Below, piece after piece: positions 16,421 to 24,542 of a DNA stretch of 34,629 nt. The notes under the pieces were generated by a model, which was not told the DNA's origin, made no database searches, and saw nothing but the letters and a program-made list of their open reading frames with translations. Position numbers and translations under genes: made by a program. The first letter of the stretch is position 1. Each line of letters opens with the position of its first letter. Origin of the DNA: Candidatus Sulfopaludibacter sp. SbA3 (GTDB lineage: Bacteria > Acidobacteriota > Terriglobia > 20CM-2-55-15); assembly GCA_945865815.1 (NCBI GenBank), contig CAMBFR010000035.1, positions 1 to 34,629 of the forward strand. Direction: 5' to 3'.

Positions 16421-17760
16421 GGGGCTTGAATGTTCGACGGGAACAGCTTCACGACATCGTTGTAAAGAACGAAGACCGTCAGCATCAGCAGAAAAACAAA
16501 GCTGACCTGGACAATCCGCTCCTTCATCCGAAGACTGATATCGCGGCGGAACAAGCCTTCGAGGGCGAGCATCAGCATGACGCCGCCGTCGAGTATGGGA
16601 ATCGGCAGAAGATTGATAAGACCGAGGTTCAGGCTGATCATTGCGGCGGTGGTAATCAAGGTTCCCAGGCCCAGATCCAGCGCCTGGCCGGAAACGCGGA
16701 CAATGCCGATCGGACCGTCAATCGATTTCATGGACAGGTCACGCGTCACCAACTTTCCAAGGACGTCGAAGATCAGGACGGCGTAGGTCGCATTGGTTTC
16801 AAGCGCCTGCTGGAAGGCCGCTCCAAGGCCGAGTTTGATGAGCCTGGTCGGATGGCCATATTCAAATCCCAACATCCGGCGGCCGCCCTGCAGTGTCGGC
16901 GTAACTTCCAGGTCTACTTTCTCAACCGCCTGGGTCTCGGCATTCTTGCGGAGAACCGTTATTGGAAATGTCTTTTCAGGGACCGTCTGAATGACTTCCT
17001 GAATCGACTTGCCGGCGTTCGTGAGATCTGCGCCTTTAACAGCAACAATCTCATCCCCCGGTTTCACACCGGCGGCTTCGGCCGGCGAGCCTGGCTGTAC
17101 ACGGTGGACGAGAACTCTCAACACCGGGAAAAGGCCACCGTAACCGGTTTCAGAAGGGCCGCTCCGCTGAGGGGTTATAGAGGTCTCAATGCGCTCCCCG
17201 TTTCTTTCGAGGACCAAAGGCAGTGGCCGGTCCGGATTCGTTACGATTGTGGTTTCAATGTCGAGCCATGCCGGACGTTCTTTCCCATTAAGCGAAAGGA
17301 TGATGTCGCCGGGCTGGATTCCGGTTGAGGCGGCCGGCGAATCGGGCCGGACGATTCCGACTACGGCAGCCCCGCTGATATCGGGAACTTCCGTGCCATA
17401 GACGTAGAGTCCCGTTAACAACCCCACAGCCAGCACGATGTTCATCGCTGGTCCCGCGGAGGCCACCAGGAAGCGCTGCCACTTGGGTTTGGACATGAAC
17501 TCGTGCGGATCACCCGTAACGGCGTCGCCGGGCGTTTCACCGGACATTTTCACGTAGCCGCCGATGGGAAAAGCGCTGATCCGGTAGTCGGTTTCCCCGC
17601 GACGGTACCCGACCACACGCGGCCCCATGCCCACGGAAAAAGTCTCAACCCGGATCTTGAAGTATTTGGCGACGAGGAAGTGACCAAGTTCGTGAATGAC
17701 GATGATCACCCCCAGAACCAACAGGGCAACCAGGATATCGGAGATTACGCTTCCAATCAT
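16417..17760 (-). CDS. rseP: RIP metalloprotease RseP (site-2 protease)
   Basis: A 447-residue intramembrane zinc protease that cleaves anti-sigma factors or remnant signal peptides. The first helix carries His23-Glu-Leu-Gly-His27, and the C-terminal helix carries NLLPIPILDGG with the third zinc ligand. Two PDZ domains lie between, at about 125-200 (VRPDSPAASTGIQPGD) and 210-290 (VQPGSPAEAAGVKPGD). PIGGYVKM follows the first helix as usual. A 74-bp gap with its own extended -10 separates it from dxr, so it can be expressed apart from the upstream genes. Confidence 0.96.
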   Translation of the reverse strand: MIGSVISDILVALLVLGVIIVIHELGHFLVAKYFKIRVETFSVGMGPRVVGYRRGETDYRISAFPIGGYVKMSGETPGDAVTGDPHEFMSKPKWQRFLVASAGPAMNIVLAVGLLTGLYVYGTEVPDISGAAVVGIVRPDSPAASTGIQPGDIILSLNGKERPAWLDIETTIVTNPDRPLPLVLERNGERIETSITPQRSGPSETGYGGLFPVLRVLVHRVQPGSPAEAAGVKPGDEIVAVKGADLTNAGKSIQEVIQTVPEKTFPITVLRKNAETQAVEKVDLEVTPTLQGGRRMLGFEYGHPTRLIKLGLGAAFQQALETNATYAVLIFDVLGKLVTRDLSMKSIDGPIGIVRVSGQALDLGLGTLITTAAMISLNLGLINLLPIPILDGGVMLMLALEGLFRRDISLRMKERIVQVSFVFLLMLTVFVLYNDVVKLFPSNIQAP

Positions 17761-17790
17761 TTTCTGCCTTTGCTCAGGAAACTACGGTTG

Positions 17791-17799
17791 ATTCTAGCA
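17791..17799 (-). promoter_or_regulatory. Extended -10 promoter of rseP-fur
   Basis: On the minus strand this reads TGC then TAGAAT, the same nine bases as at tmk. The distance to the rseP ATG is 30 nt, so this transcript has a leader. Confidence 0.55.
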
Positions 17800-17834
17800 T
17801 TGTTCAACAGGAGCGAGGAACCGTCCATTCGAGT

Positions 17835-19004
17835 CTACAGCACGGTCTGGGTCATTACATTCCTGGCGTACTCCCGCGCCCAGGCATCCGCAGCCATGAT
17901 GGCGTCGATCGAATCCGCTCGTTGCAGGTCATGGGCCTGGAGCGTGGCGTCAATAATGCGCGGAATGTCGGTAAACGGAATCTTCCGCTCGAGAAATGCC
18001 CCCACAGCCACTTCGTCGGCGGCATTGAGAACCGCCGGCGCCGTACCGCCCATCTCCAGGGAACTGTAGGCCAGCGAGATGCATGGGAACTTCTGCGGAT
18101 CGGGCGGGCTGAAGTCCAGCCGCGATATCGCAGTCCAGTCGAGGCCAGGCACCTGCGACGGCAATCGCTCCGGATATGTGAGCGCATACTGTATCGGCTG
18201 ACGCATGTCCGCCGTCCCGAGTTGCGCCACAGTCGAGCCGTCTACGAATTCCACCATCGAATGAACGATGGACTGGGGATGGATCATAATGTCAACCTTT
18301 GCCGCCGGCATGTCGAACAGCCACCGCGCTTCGATCACTTCGAGTCCTTTGTTCATCAGCGTCGCCGAGTCAATCGTGATACGCCTGCCCATTTGCCATG
18401 TCGGGTGTCTCAGCGCTTCTTCGGGAGTGATCTCGGGAAATCGCTGGACCGGTGTTTCGCGAAAGGGCCCGCCCGATGCCGTGAGAATCAACCGCCGCAC
18501 TTCACTGTGGCGGCCTGCCCGCAAGCACTGATCCACGGCGCTGTGCTCGCTGTCGACCGGAATGATGCAGGCCCCGCTGGCCCTCGCTGCTTCTTTCAGC
18601 AATTCGCCGGCAAGAACCATCGCTTCCTTGTTGGCCAGCGCGACGATCTTCCCTGAAAGCACCGCGCTGTAGGTCGGCCACAGGCCGGCCGCTCCGACAA
18701 TTCCCGAGACGACGGCATCCACCTCGACGGCAGAAACAATCTGACGAAGACCTTCCGGACCTGTCACCACAGAGGGCACAGAAATACCGAGATCACGGCA
18801 TTTCTTCTGAAACTCATCGACCCGGGCGGCGTCCGCGATCCCAACCACCTCCGGATGAACGGCCGCGGTTTGACTCACAAGACGATCGATTGAGGAAGCA
18901 GCGGCCAGCGCAAATACGCGCAGGCGATCCGAGAGGTGCTCGGCCACACTGACGGTATTCCGGCCAATGGACCCCGTTGATCCGATTATCGCGATTCGTC
19001 TCAT
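17835..19004 (-). CDS. dxr: 1-deoxy-D-xylulose 5-phosphate reductoisomerase
   Basis: A 389-residue enzyme that converts DXP to MEP with NADPH, the committed step of the MEP isoprenoid pathway. The Rossmann motif is IIGSTGSIGRNT. NKEAMVLAGELL, VDSEHSA (metal ligands Asp and Glu), GGPFRETP, HPTWQMGRRITIDSATL and MNKGLEVIEA are all present. The ATG overlaps the cdsA stop (ATGA). Its product feeds UppS, encoded upstream, through IPP and DMAPP. Confidence 0.98.
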   Translation of the reverse strand: MRRIAIIGSTGSIGRNTVSVAEHLSDRLRVFALAAASSIDRLVSQTAAVHPEVVGIADAARVDEFQKKCRDLGISVPSVVTGPEGLRQIVSAVEVDAVVSGIVGAAGLWPTYSAVLSGKIVALANKEAMVLAGELLKEAARASGACIIPVDSEHSAVDQCLRAGRHSEVRRLILTASGGPFRETPVQRFPEITPEEALRHPTWQMGRRITIDSATLMNKGLEVIEARWLFDMPAAKVDIMIHPQSIVHSMVEFVDGSTVAQLGTADMRQPIQYALTYPERLPSQVPGLDWTAISRLDFSPPDPQKFPCISLAYSSLEMGGTAPAVLNAADEVAVGAFLERKIPFTDIPRIIDATLQAHDLQRADSIDAIMAADAWAREYARNVMTQTVL

Positions 19005-19762
19005 GAATTAAAAAGCCAGTAAAGGACAGGCGCAGCGAAGAACAGACTGTCGAGCCGATCGAGTATGCCTCCGTGCCCCGGGAGAATTGAAGAGGAATCC
19101 TTTACGCCGGCGCTTCTCTTGAGAACCGATTCGGCAAGGTCACCAATCTGACCGGCCGCCGCGACGATCGCCGCTACCACGCCGAGCGTCACGGCCGATT
19201 CGCCGAGCCACCACACGCCGATCGCGATACCGGCCACGACACTTGCAACAAGGCCGGCCACAGCGCCTTCCACGGTCTTCTTAGGACTCACGCGGGGCGC
19301 GAGCGCGTGCCTGCCGAAAGCGCGGCCGCCGTAATATGCGGCGGAGTCTCCCGCCCAGATGATTGCGAATAGAAGGATCACGAGCTCGCGCGCGAGCAGG
19401 ACCAGGAAACCGAGCGTGACCGAGCAGTAAACCAGGCCCGCCAGCGCAAACCCCACCCGGCCCAAAGCGGTGTCGAGCCGTCCTGCGAAAACCGAAACGC
19501 CCATGAGAAGCAGCGCTGCAAACGTGATTACCGTTAGAACCCACTCCGGCCCACCGAAGAATGCGATCGTGACGATGGCGCCGGGAACCAGAAACCACCT
19601 TCCGGTGCGATCACCTCCCCGCTTTGCTCCGAGCTCGAGAAATTCTTCAAGAGCGAGGGCTGCAAAGACGGCGACGATAAAGGCGAAGAGCCAATCCGGA
19701 GAATACAGCGTGGCAATCAGGATAAGAGGAATTCCAACTGCCGCGGTCAGGAGCCGCCTCAA
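19001..19762 (-). CDS. cdsA: Phosphatidate cytidylyltransferase
   Basis: A 253-residue integral membrane enzyme that makes CDP-diacylglycerol from phosphatidate and CTP. The CdsA signature is complete near the C-terminus: SVLKRSAGVKD followed by LPGHGGILDRLD. About seven hydrophobic segments precede it. The start codon is TTG (19760-19762). An in-frame TAG lies three codons upstream, at the edge of the fold-back element, so no longer protein is possible. The nearest Shine-Dalgarno-like GAGGG (19773-19777, minus strand) is the terminal sequence of that element. Confidence 0.94.
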   Translation of the reverse strand: MRRLLTAAVGIPLILIATLYSPDWLFAFIVAVFAALALEEFLELGAKRGGDRTGRWFLVPGAIVTIAFFGGPEWVLTVITFAALLLMGVSVFAGRLDTALGRVGFALAGLVYCSVTLGFLVLLARELVILLFAIIWAGDSAAYYGGRAFGRHALAPRVSPKKTVEGAVAGLVASVVAGIAIGVWWLGESAVTLGVVAAIVAAAGQIGDLAESVLKRSAGVKDSSSILPGHGGILDRLDSLFFAAPVLYWLFNS

Positions 19763-19772
19763 AGCGTTCTAA

Positions 19773-20199
19773 CCCTCATCCGGCCCCTTGAGGGCCCTTC
19801 GGGCCACCTTTTCCCGGAAGGAAAAGGACGTACTTAGAGGAGTTTGTCCCTCTCCCTCCGGGAGAGAGTCTGGAGTTTGGACATTTGTCGGAGAGTAGCG
19901 CAAAAACTCCCCTCCTGGATTAGGAGGGGCGCCGTTCGCGCGTTTTTTAGCGAACGGCGGGGTGGTGTACATGCTGCGAAGCCACGCTATAGATATTCGC
20001 GCAGCGCACCGATTTGAATGAGCGCTACGCGAGCATCCATAACGTGGCTTCGCGTCATTCCGTACCACCCCGTCTGCGCCAATAAGGAACGGGACCACTC
20101 CGCTGGTGGCGCAGCCACCCCTCCTAACACAGGAGGGGAGTTTCCAAACTTCAGTCGCTCTCCCTCCGGGAGAGGGTGCCGCGAAGCGGCGGGTGAGGG
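19773..20199. repeat. 427-bp non-coding fold-back (inverted-repeat) element
   Basis: The interval between uppS and cdsA is nearly all one imperfect inverted repeat with a loop near 20008-20020. Matching blocks include 19773-19782 with the end at 20199, 19905-19929 with 20118-20142 (about 23 of 25 bases), and 19956-20007 with 20022-20074. Each arm holds smaller palindromes, such as CTCCCTCCGGGAG and CCCCTCCT with AGGAGGGG. The left arm also has a 9-bp stem at 19931-19958 (GCCGTTCGC with GCGAACGGC). Neither strand carries a credible gene. It resembles a fold-back MITE or composite REP sequence. No target-site duplication is obvious. Confidence 0.8.
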
Positions 20200-20208
20200 C
20201 GCAGCCGT

Positions 20209-20979
20209 TCATTTTGTCCCCGTCTGGACGAGCTGTGGATTCAGTCCGCCGTATCGCCGCTCTCGCTTCTGGAAGGCAATGACGGCTTCGTAAAGGTGTT
20301 GCTTGCCGAAATCGGGCCAAAGCGTGTCGGTAACCCAGATTTCCGCGTATGCAATCTGCCAAAGAAGGAAATTACTGATACGCAGTTCCCCGCTCGTGCG
20401 GATGAGCAAGTCCGGGTCCGGCAGCCCGGCCGTATACAGATACCCGGCAAAGTCCTTCTCGGTAACTCCTCCGGCCTCGGCAGCGCTCTTTCCACCATTT
20501 CGCAGCAGCCGATTCACGGCATCGACAATCTCGGCGCGGCCACCGTAGTTCAGGGCGACATTGAAGATCATGCCCGTGTTCTGGCTGGTCCGGGCAATTG
20601 CCCTCTCTAGTTCGAGTTGCACGGAGCTGTCCAATTCGTCGATGCGGCCGATCGTGCGAAACCGGATGTTGTTCCGGTGGAGCGATTCTATTTCCTTATG
20701 GAGATACTCCTTCAGGAGCTTCATCAGCGTGCGGACTTCAGACTGCGGCCGCTTCCAGTTTTCCACTGAGAACGCGTACAGCGTGAGGACTGAAACAGCC
20801 AACTCGGCGGACCCTTCGACGACTTCGCGGACGGCATTGATGCCGGCCCGATGCCCCGCCACTCGCGGCAGGCCGCGCTTGCGTGCCCAGCGGCCGTTTC
20901 CATCCATGATGATGGCAATATGCACAGGCAAGGCAGCGAGGTCGATCTGTCCGGCGAGACTCTGGGCCTTTTTCGGCAT
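20209..20979 (-). CDS. uppS: Undecaprenyl diphosphate synthase (isoprenyl transferase)
   Basis: A 256-residue cis-prenyltransferase that extends farnesyl diphosphate with IPP to the C55 carrier lipid for peptidoglycan and O-antigen. The catalytic Asp26 lies in AIIMDGNGRWARKRG. LYAFSVENWKRP, NVALNYGGRAEI, DLLIRTSGELRISNFLLWQ and the C-terminal RRYGG are all typical. The frame is open to 21018, but the -10 box TAAGAT lies between the upstream Met codons and ATG 20979, so I use 20979. The next gene downstream, cdsA, is separated by the fold-back element. Confidence 0.97.
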   Translation of the reverse strand: MPKKAQSLAGQIDLAALPVHIAIIMDGNGRWARKRGLPRVAGHRAGINAVREVVEGSAELAVSVLTLYAFSVENWKRPQSEVRTLMKLLKEYLHKEIESLHRNNIRFRTIGRIDELDSSVQLELERAIARTSQNTGMIFNVALNYGGRAEIVDAVNRLLRNGGKSAAEAGGVTEKDFAGYLYTAGLPDPDLLIRTSGELRISNFLLWQIAYAEIWVTDTLWPDFGKQHLYEAVIAFQKRERRYGGLNPQLVQTGTK

Positions 20980-20987
20980 ACGGTTGG

Positions 20988-20996
20988 ATCTTAACA
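20988..20996 (-). promoter_or_regulatory. Extended -10 promoter of uppS
   Basis: On the minus strand TGT is followed by TAAGAT (20988-20993), eight bases before ATG 20979. This predicts a leaderless or nearly leaderless start within the 50-bp truA-uppS gap. Confidence 0.55.
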
Positions 20997-21029
20997 TGCG
21001 CCCCGGCTCAATCTGCACCGCAAACCGGT

Positions 21030-21764
21030 TTAGTACTCTACACTTATCAGGTGCAGCCCGCGTGGGGGCAGGGACGGCCCGGCGCGGCGCCGATCGCGCT
21101 CTTCGAAAATGAGCGGTATGTCTTCCGGACGGATTCTACCCTGACCGGCCTCGAGCAGGGTCCCGGTGATTGTCCGGACCATGTACCTCAGAAATCCGCT
21201 TCCGCGGATTCGAAAAGTCCAGATATCGCTCTTGCGATCCCACGAGGCATCAAATATCGTGCGCACCCTGTTCTCGATCTCAATTGCGGTGGCGCAGAAC
21301 GAAGTAAAATCGTGGGAACCGATAAAGTGGCGGGTTGCTTCGTCAAGAGCTTCCTCGTCGAGCGGTTGTCGAAACGGATGGACATACCGGCAATGAAACG
21401 GGCTTACAACGTGTTCTCGCCAGATTCGATATTCGTACGTCTTTGCCCGGGCCGACCGCCGTGGATGAAAGTCGAGTCCGGCTTCGTCGACTCGAAGGAT
21501 CCGGATCTGTTTTGGCAGGAAGGCGTTTGCGCCGTGCACGACCGCGCCGGTATCAATGGTCCGGATGGTTTCAACGCTCGCAACCTGGGCGTGCGCGTGG
21601 ACGCCGGCGTCGGTGCGCCCGGAACCGATCACGTGGACTTCATGATTCAAGAGCTTCTGAAACGCCACTTGAAGTTCCCCCTGAATCGTTCGCAACTCAG
21701 GCTGGACCTGCCAGCCGTGAAATTCCGTTCCGTCGTATGCGATCGTCAGCTTGAGGTTCCGCAT
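21030..21764 (-). CDS. truA: tRNA pseudouridine(38-40) synthase TruA
   Basis: A 244-residue enzyme that isomerises U38-U40 in the tRNA anticodon arm. The catalytic Asp52 is in GSGRTDAGVHA. IAYDGTEFHGWQVQP at the N-terminus, RRSARAKTYEYRI, IGSHDFTSFC and FLRYMVRTITGTL are all family motifs. Length is normal. It diverges from the glycosyltransferase gene across only 25 bp. Confidence 0.97.
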   Translation of the reverse strand: MRNLKLTIAYDGTEFHGWQVQPELRTIQGELQVAFQKLLNHEVHVIGSGRTDAGVHAHAQVASVETIRTIDTGAVVHGANAFLPKQIRILRVDEAGLDFHPRRSARAKTYEYRIWREHVVSPFHCRYVHPFRQPLDEEALDEATRHFIGSHDFTSFCATAIEIENRVRTIFDASWDRKSDIWTFRIRGSGFLRYMVRTITGTLLEAGQGRIRPEDIPLIFEERDRRRAGPSLPPRGLHLISVEY

Positions 21765-21772
21765 CGGATTCG

Positions 21773-21782
21773 GTTATAGCAT
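21773..21782. promoter_or_regulatory. Overlapping divergent -10 elements, truA and glycosyltransferase
   Basis: On the minus strand TGC-TATAAC (21773-21781) lies eight bases before the truA ATG. On the plus strand TAGCAT (21777-21782) lies seven bases before the glycosyltransferase ATG at 21790. The plus-strand box is weak (four of six consensus bases). If both work, the two polymerases compete for the same DNA. Confidence 0.4.
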
Positions 21783-21789
21783 AGCAACC

Positions 21790-22527
21790 ATGCCCGGCAT
21801 CACAGGCACGATCATCTCATTCAACGAGGAACCAAGGATTGCGGAGGCGATCGCGAGCCTCTCGTTCTGCGACGAGGTAATCGTTGTGGATTCCGGCAGC
21901 ACCGATCGCACGCGCGATATTGCCGCGGCTTGCGGAGCCCGTGTCATCAGCCGCGAATGGCCGGGTTACTCCATCCAGAAAAACTTCGCAGCCGGAGAGG
22001 CAAAGAACGACTGGATTTTCAGCATCGATTCTGACGAGCGGGTCAGCATGGAGCTGGCCGATGAAATCGTGCGGTGGAAAAAAGCGCCGGCGGATGTCAG
22101 CGCGGTATCGATGCCCCGGCGCGCATTCTACCTGGGCAGGTGGATCAAACATTCGGGGTGGTATCCCGACCGCAAAGTCCGCCTGTACGATCGGCGCCGC
22201 GGGCGCTGGACGGGCGATTTCGTTCATGAGGGTCTGACGGTCGACGGCCGGATCCATGGATTCCGCGGCGATCTTCTTCACCTCCCTTATCGCGACTGGC
22301 GCGACCACGCCGAACGCGTCGAACGCTACACCCTGCTGGCTGCAAACGCCGCCCTTGCCGCCGGGCGCAGCGGTAATCCGTTGACGCTCGCGCTGGGGCC
22401 GCCACTCGCGTTCATCAAGGCATTTGTTGTTCAAGCCGGCTTCCTCGACGGCTGGCGCGGCCTGGCGATCGCCTACATGGGTGCGCGCTATGTTTTCCAA
22501 CGGGAGTTCCGTATACTCAGGCGCTAA
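21790..22527 (+). CDS. Family 2 glycosyltransferase (WaaE/KdtX-like)
   Basis: A 245-residue GT-A fold enzyme. The N-terminal nucleotide-sugar site reads ISFNEEPRIAEAIASL and EVIVVDSGSTDRT, and the metal-binding motif is SIDSDERV. The region around SMPRRAFYLGRWIKHSGWYPDRKVRL, here read in parts, and FVHEGL is characteristic of the WaaE/LgtF-type group that adds sugars to lipopolysaccharide cores. The acceptor is not known. No membrane anchor is predicted, though the C-terminal part is hydrophobic. ATG 21790 gives the family N-terminus; the longer open frame back to 21751 runs through the divergent promoter. The stop overlaps the prepilin peptidase ATG by one base. Confidence 0.85.
   Translation: MPGITGTIISFNEEPRIAEAIASLSFCDEVIVVDSGSTDRTRDIAAACGARVISREWPGYSIQKNFAAGEAKNDWIFSIDSDERVSMELADEIVRWKKAPADVSAVSMPRRAFYLGRWIKHSGWYPDRKVRLYDRRRGRWTGDFVHEGLTVDGRIHGFRGDLLHLPYRDWRDHAERVERYTLLAANAALAAGRSGNPLTLALGPPLAFIKAFVVQAGFLDGWRGLAIAYMGARYVFQREFRILRR
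22512..22517 (+). promoter_or_regulatory. -10 box of the prepilin peptidase gene
   Basis: TATACT, nine bases before ATG 22527, within the 3' end of the glycosyltransferase gene. No TG extension is present. Confidence 0.4.
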
Positions 22528-23363
22528 TGGAGATCGCTTTTGCCTTCGTATTTGCGCTCGTAGTCGGCAGTTTCCTCAACGTTTGCATCATTCGCCTTCC
22601 CCAGAATCTGTCGATCAGCGTTCCGCGCTCGCATTGTCCGAAATGCAAGAAGCTCATCCCGTGGTACGACAACATACCCATCCTGAGCTACGTGGCGCTT
22701 GGCGCGCGCTGCCGCCACTGCAAAAAGAAGATCGCGCTTCGTTATCCGCTCATCGAGGCCCTGAATGGATTCGTGGGAATCCTGCTATACCTGCAATTCG
22801 GGATCGGCATCGAGTGGTTCATCTTCCTTGGCTTCTGCAGCGCGATGGTGGTGCTGGCGACGATCGATATCGACCATCGGATCCTGCCCGATCCGATCAC
22901 GCTCAACGGCATCTGGATCGGCGTGCTCGCCAGTATTGTCCTTGCCCCGTCACACCCCCTCATCCCGCGGGCGATGCGCTGGATCGGCATGGAAGTTACA
23001 AATCCCCGGCTGATCGCGTTTATTGCAAGCATTCTGGGAATTGTCGTCGGCGGAGGCCTGCTGTGGTTTGTCGCAGAGGCCTATTTAAGGTTGCGAGGCA
23101 TCGAAGGAATGGGGTTCGGAGACGTAAAGATGATGGCGATGGTGGGGGCTTTCCTGGGTGCGCCCCTGGCGCTGCTTACGATCATGCTTGGATCCTTGTT
23201 CGGCTCCGTGATCGGCCTGGCTTTCATCCAGTTCAACAGGAAATCACGCAACTATGAACTTCCGTTTGGAACGTTTCTGGCTGCCGCCGCGATTATTGCA
23301 GTTCTTTACGGTGAACAGCTCATCCAGCTCTACATCGATCGAATGATCCGGCCGGCGCTATGA
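22527..23363 (+). CDS. pilD: Prepilin peptidase / N-methyltransferase
   Basis: A 278-residue polytopic membrane aspartyl protease that cuts prepilin leaders before Phe1 and methylates the new N-terminus. VGSFLNVCIIRLP begins the family region. Two CxxC pairs (CPKC and CRHC) form the zinc-binding cytoplasmic loop of the bifunctional type. Catalytic Asp residues lie in ATIDIDHRILPD and in GMGFGDVKM. It overlaps the kinase gene by four bases (ATGA). Its substrates probably include the three pseudopilins encoded downstream. Confidence 0.95.
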   Translation: MEIAFAFVFALVVGSFLNVCIIRLPQNLSISVPRSHCPKCKKLIPWYDNIPILSYVALGARCRHCKKKIALRYPLIEALNGFVGILLYLQFGIGIEWFIFLGFCSAMVVLATIDIDHRILPDPITLNGIWIGVLASIVLAPSHPLIPRAMRWIGMEVTNPRLIAFIASILGIVVGGGLLWFVAEAYLRLRGIEGMGFGDVKMMAMVGAFLGAPLALLTIMLGSLFGSVIGLAFIQFNRKSRNYELPFGTFLAAAAIIAVLYGEQLIQLYIDRMIRPAL

Positions 23364-24400
23364 AGATCCATCAGCTTCTCAGTGAACACATCACCAACAA
23401 TATGCCCAGTGGTGTCATCACTGTCGATCATTCGGGAGGGATTACCAGCCACAATCCCGCCAGCGACCGGATTTTCGAGGGCGCCCTTGTGACGGGCGCG
23501 TTGTTGCCGGATCTGATCCGGGAATCCAGTGTGCTCGCCAACCTCCTTGGCCGATGTCTTCAGACTGGAGAGATTTTCACTCGAGTGGAATTCAACGTTG
23601 CCGCAATGAAGGACGCGGATAAGCGGATCGGAATCAACCTTTCGCCGATTACGAACGCGCAAGGCGAAATCGAAGGCGCCATTTGCTTGTTGTCCGACCT
23701 GACCGAAATTGTCGACCTGCAAACCCAGATCAAGCTGAAGGAGAATTTTGCGGCCCTGGGTGAAATGTCGGCGGGCATCGCGCACGAATTCAAGAACTCG
23801 ATTGCCACAATAGTCGGCTACGCCCAGATGTCCACACAGGAAATGGACGTTGGAATCCTTCACAACTACGCGCGGGAAACCCACAAGGAATCCCAGGCGC
23901 TCTCGAACATGGTGACGGAATTTTTGAATTTTGCCCGACCCATCAAGACATCCATTCACGAGGTGGACCTCGCCGAACTGCTCAGCAGCGTCATTGCCGA
24001 TGTCAAGGTTCTACGCCCGGGCGACTATGATGTCGGCTTCCACTCCGTTGCAGAAGCGATTGTTCCCTGCGATGCAACGTTGATGCGCCAGTCTTTTCTC
24101 AATCTGCTGATTAACGCAGCGGAGGCGCTGAACGGAAAAGGATCGATCACGGTCCGCGCAGACTTGTCACTGGATCGTGGCAGTGTCCGAATCGCCATCG
24201 AAGACACCGGCCGAGGCATACCCGGCGGCCAGATCAGCAAGATTTTCTTTCCGTTCTTTACCACGAAAGCCCACGGCACCGGACTCGGATTGTCTCTCGT
24301 TCAAAAGATCGTGCTTGCCCACAACGGGAAGATCGAAGTTCAAAGTTCCGAAGGCCGCGGGACCCGGGTCACTGTCAGCCTGCCAGTCCGGCAAAAATAA
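23360..24400 (+). CDS. Soluble PAS-domain sensor histidine kinase (PilS/NtrB-like)
   Basis: A 346-residue cytoplasmic kinase with no membrane segment. An N-terminal PAS domain (about residues 8-120) is followed by a HisKA dimerisation helix with phospho-acceptor His142 in GIAHEFKNSIATIVGY. The HATPase domain has the N box (LLINAAEALNGKG), G1 (EDTGRGIP), F box (FFPFFTTK) and G2 (GTGLGLSLVQKIV). The domain type pairs with NtrC-class regulators, and one is encoded at 26414, separated by three pilin genes. I infer a pilus-linked two-component pair. Confidence 0.92.
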   Translation: MKIHQLLSEHITNNMPSGVITVDHSGGITSHNPASDRIFEGALVTGALLPDLIRESSVLANLLGRCLQTGEIFTRVEFNVAAMKDADKRIGINLSPITNAQGEIEGAICLLSDLTEIVDLQTQIKLKENFAALGEMSAGIAHEFKNSIATIVGYAQMSTQEMDVGILHNYARETHKESQALSNMVTEFLNFARPIKTSIHEVDLAELLSSVIADVKVLRPGDYDVGFHSVAEAIVPCDATLMRQSFLNLLINAAEALNGKGSITVRADLSLDRGSVRIAIEDTGRGIPGGQISKIFFPFFTTKAHGTGLGLSLVQKIVLAHNGKIEVQSSEGRGTRVTVSLPVRQK

Positions 24401-24526
24401 GAAACCATTGAATTGTTTGCACTGCTGAAGACACGGCTATAGCGTCTTGAACCTTGGGGTCATCCGGGCCCGTCAGGCCATCAAACCGTGCAAAAGTTCT
24501 GCGTGGAAATGCAATGACACCTGAAA

Positions 24527-24532
24527 TATACT
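24527..24532 (+). promoter_or_regulatory. -10 box of the pseudopilin genes
   Basis: TATACT, ten bases before ATG 24543. The 142-bp gap after the kinase gene holds no other clear signal. I found no GG-N10-GC sigma-54 site, even though an NtrC-type regulator is encoded downstream. Confidence 0.45.
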
Positions 24533-24542
24533 CCTACGAGTA

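Noticed and set aside
19769-20362. 197-codon minus-strand open frame across the fold-back element
   Set aside because: It runs through the inverted repeat and into uppS in a different frame, has low-complexity Arg/Pro/Gly-rich sequence and no family pattern.
24401-24542. Possible sigma-54 promoter before the pseudopilin genes
   Set aside because: I searched the gap for GG-N10-GC with TGGC and TTGC boxes and found none; a TATACT box is the only plausible element.
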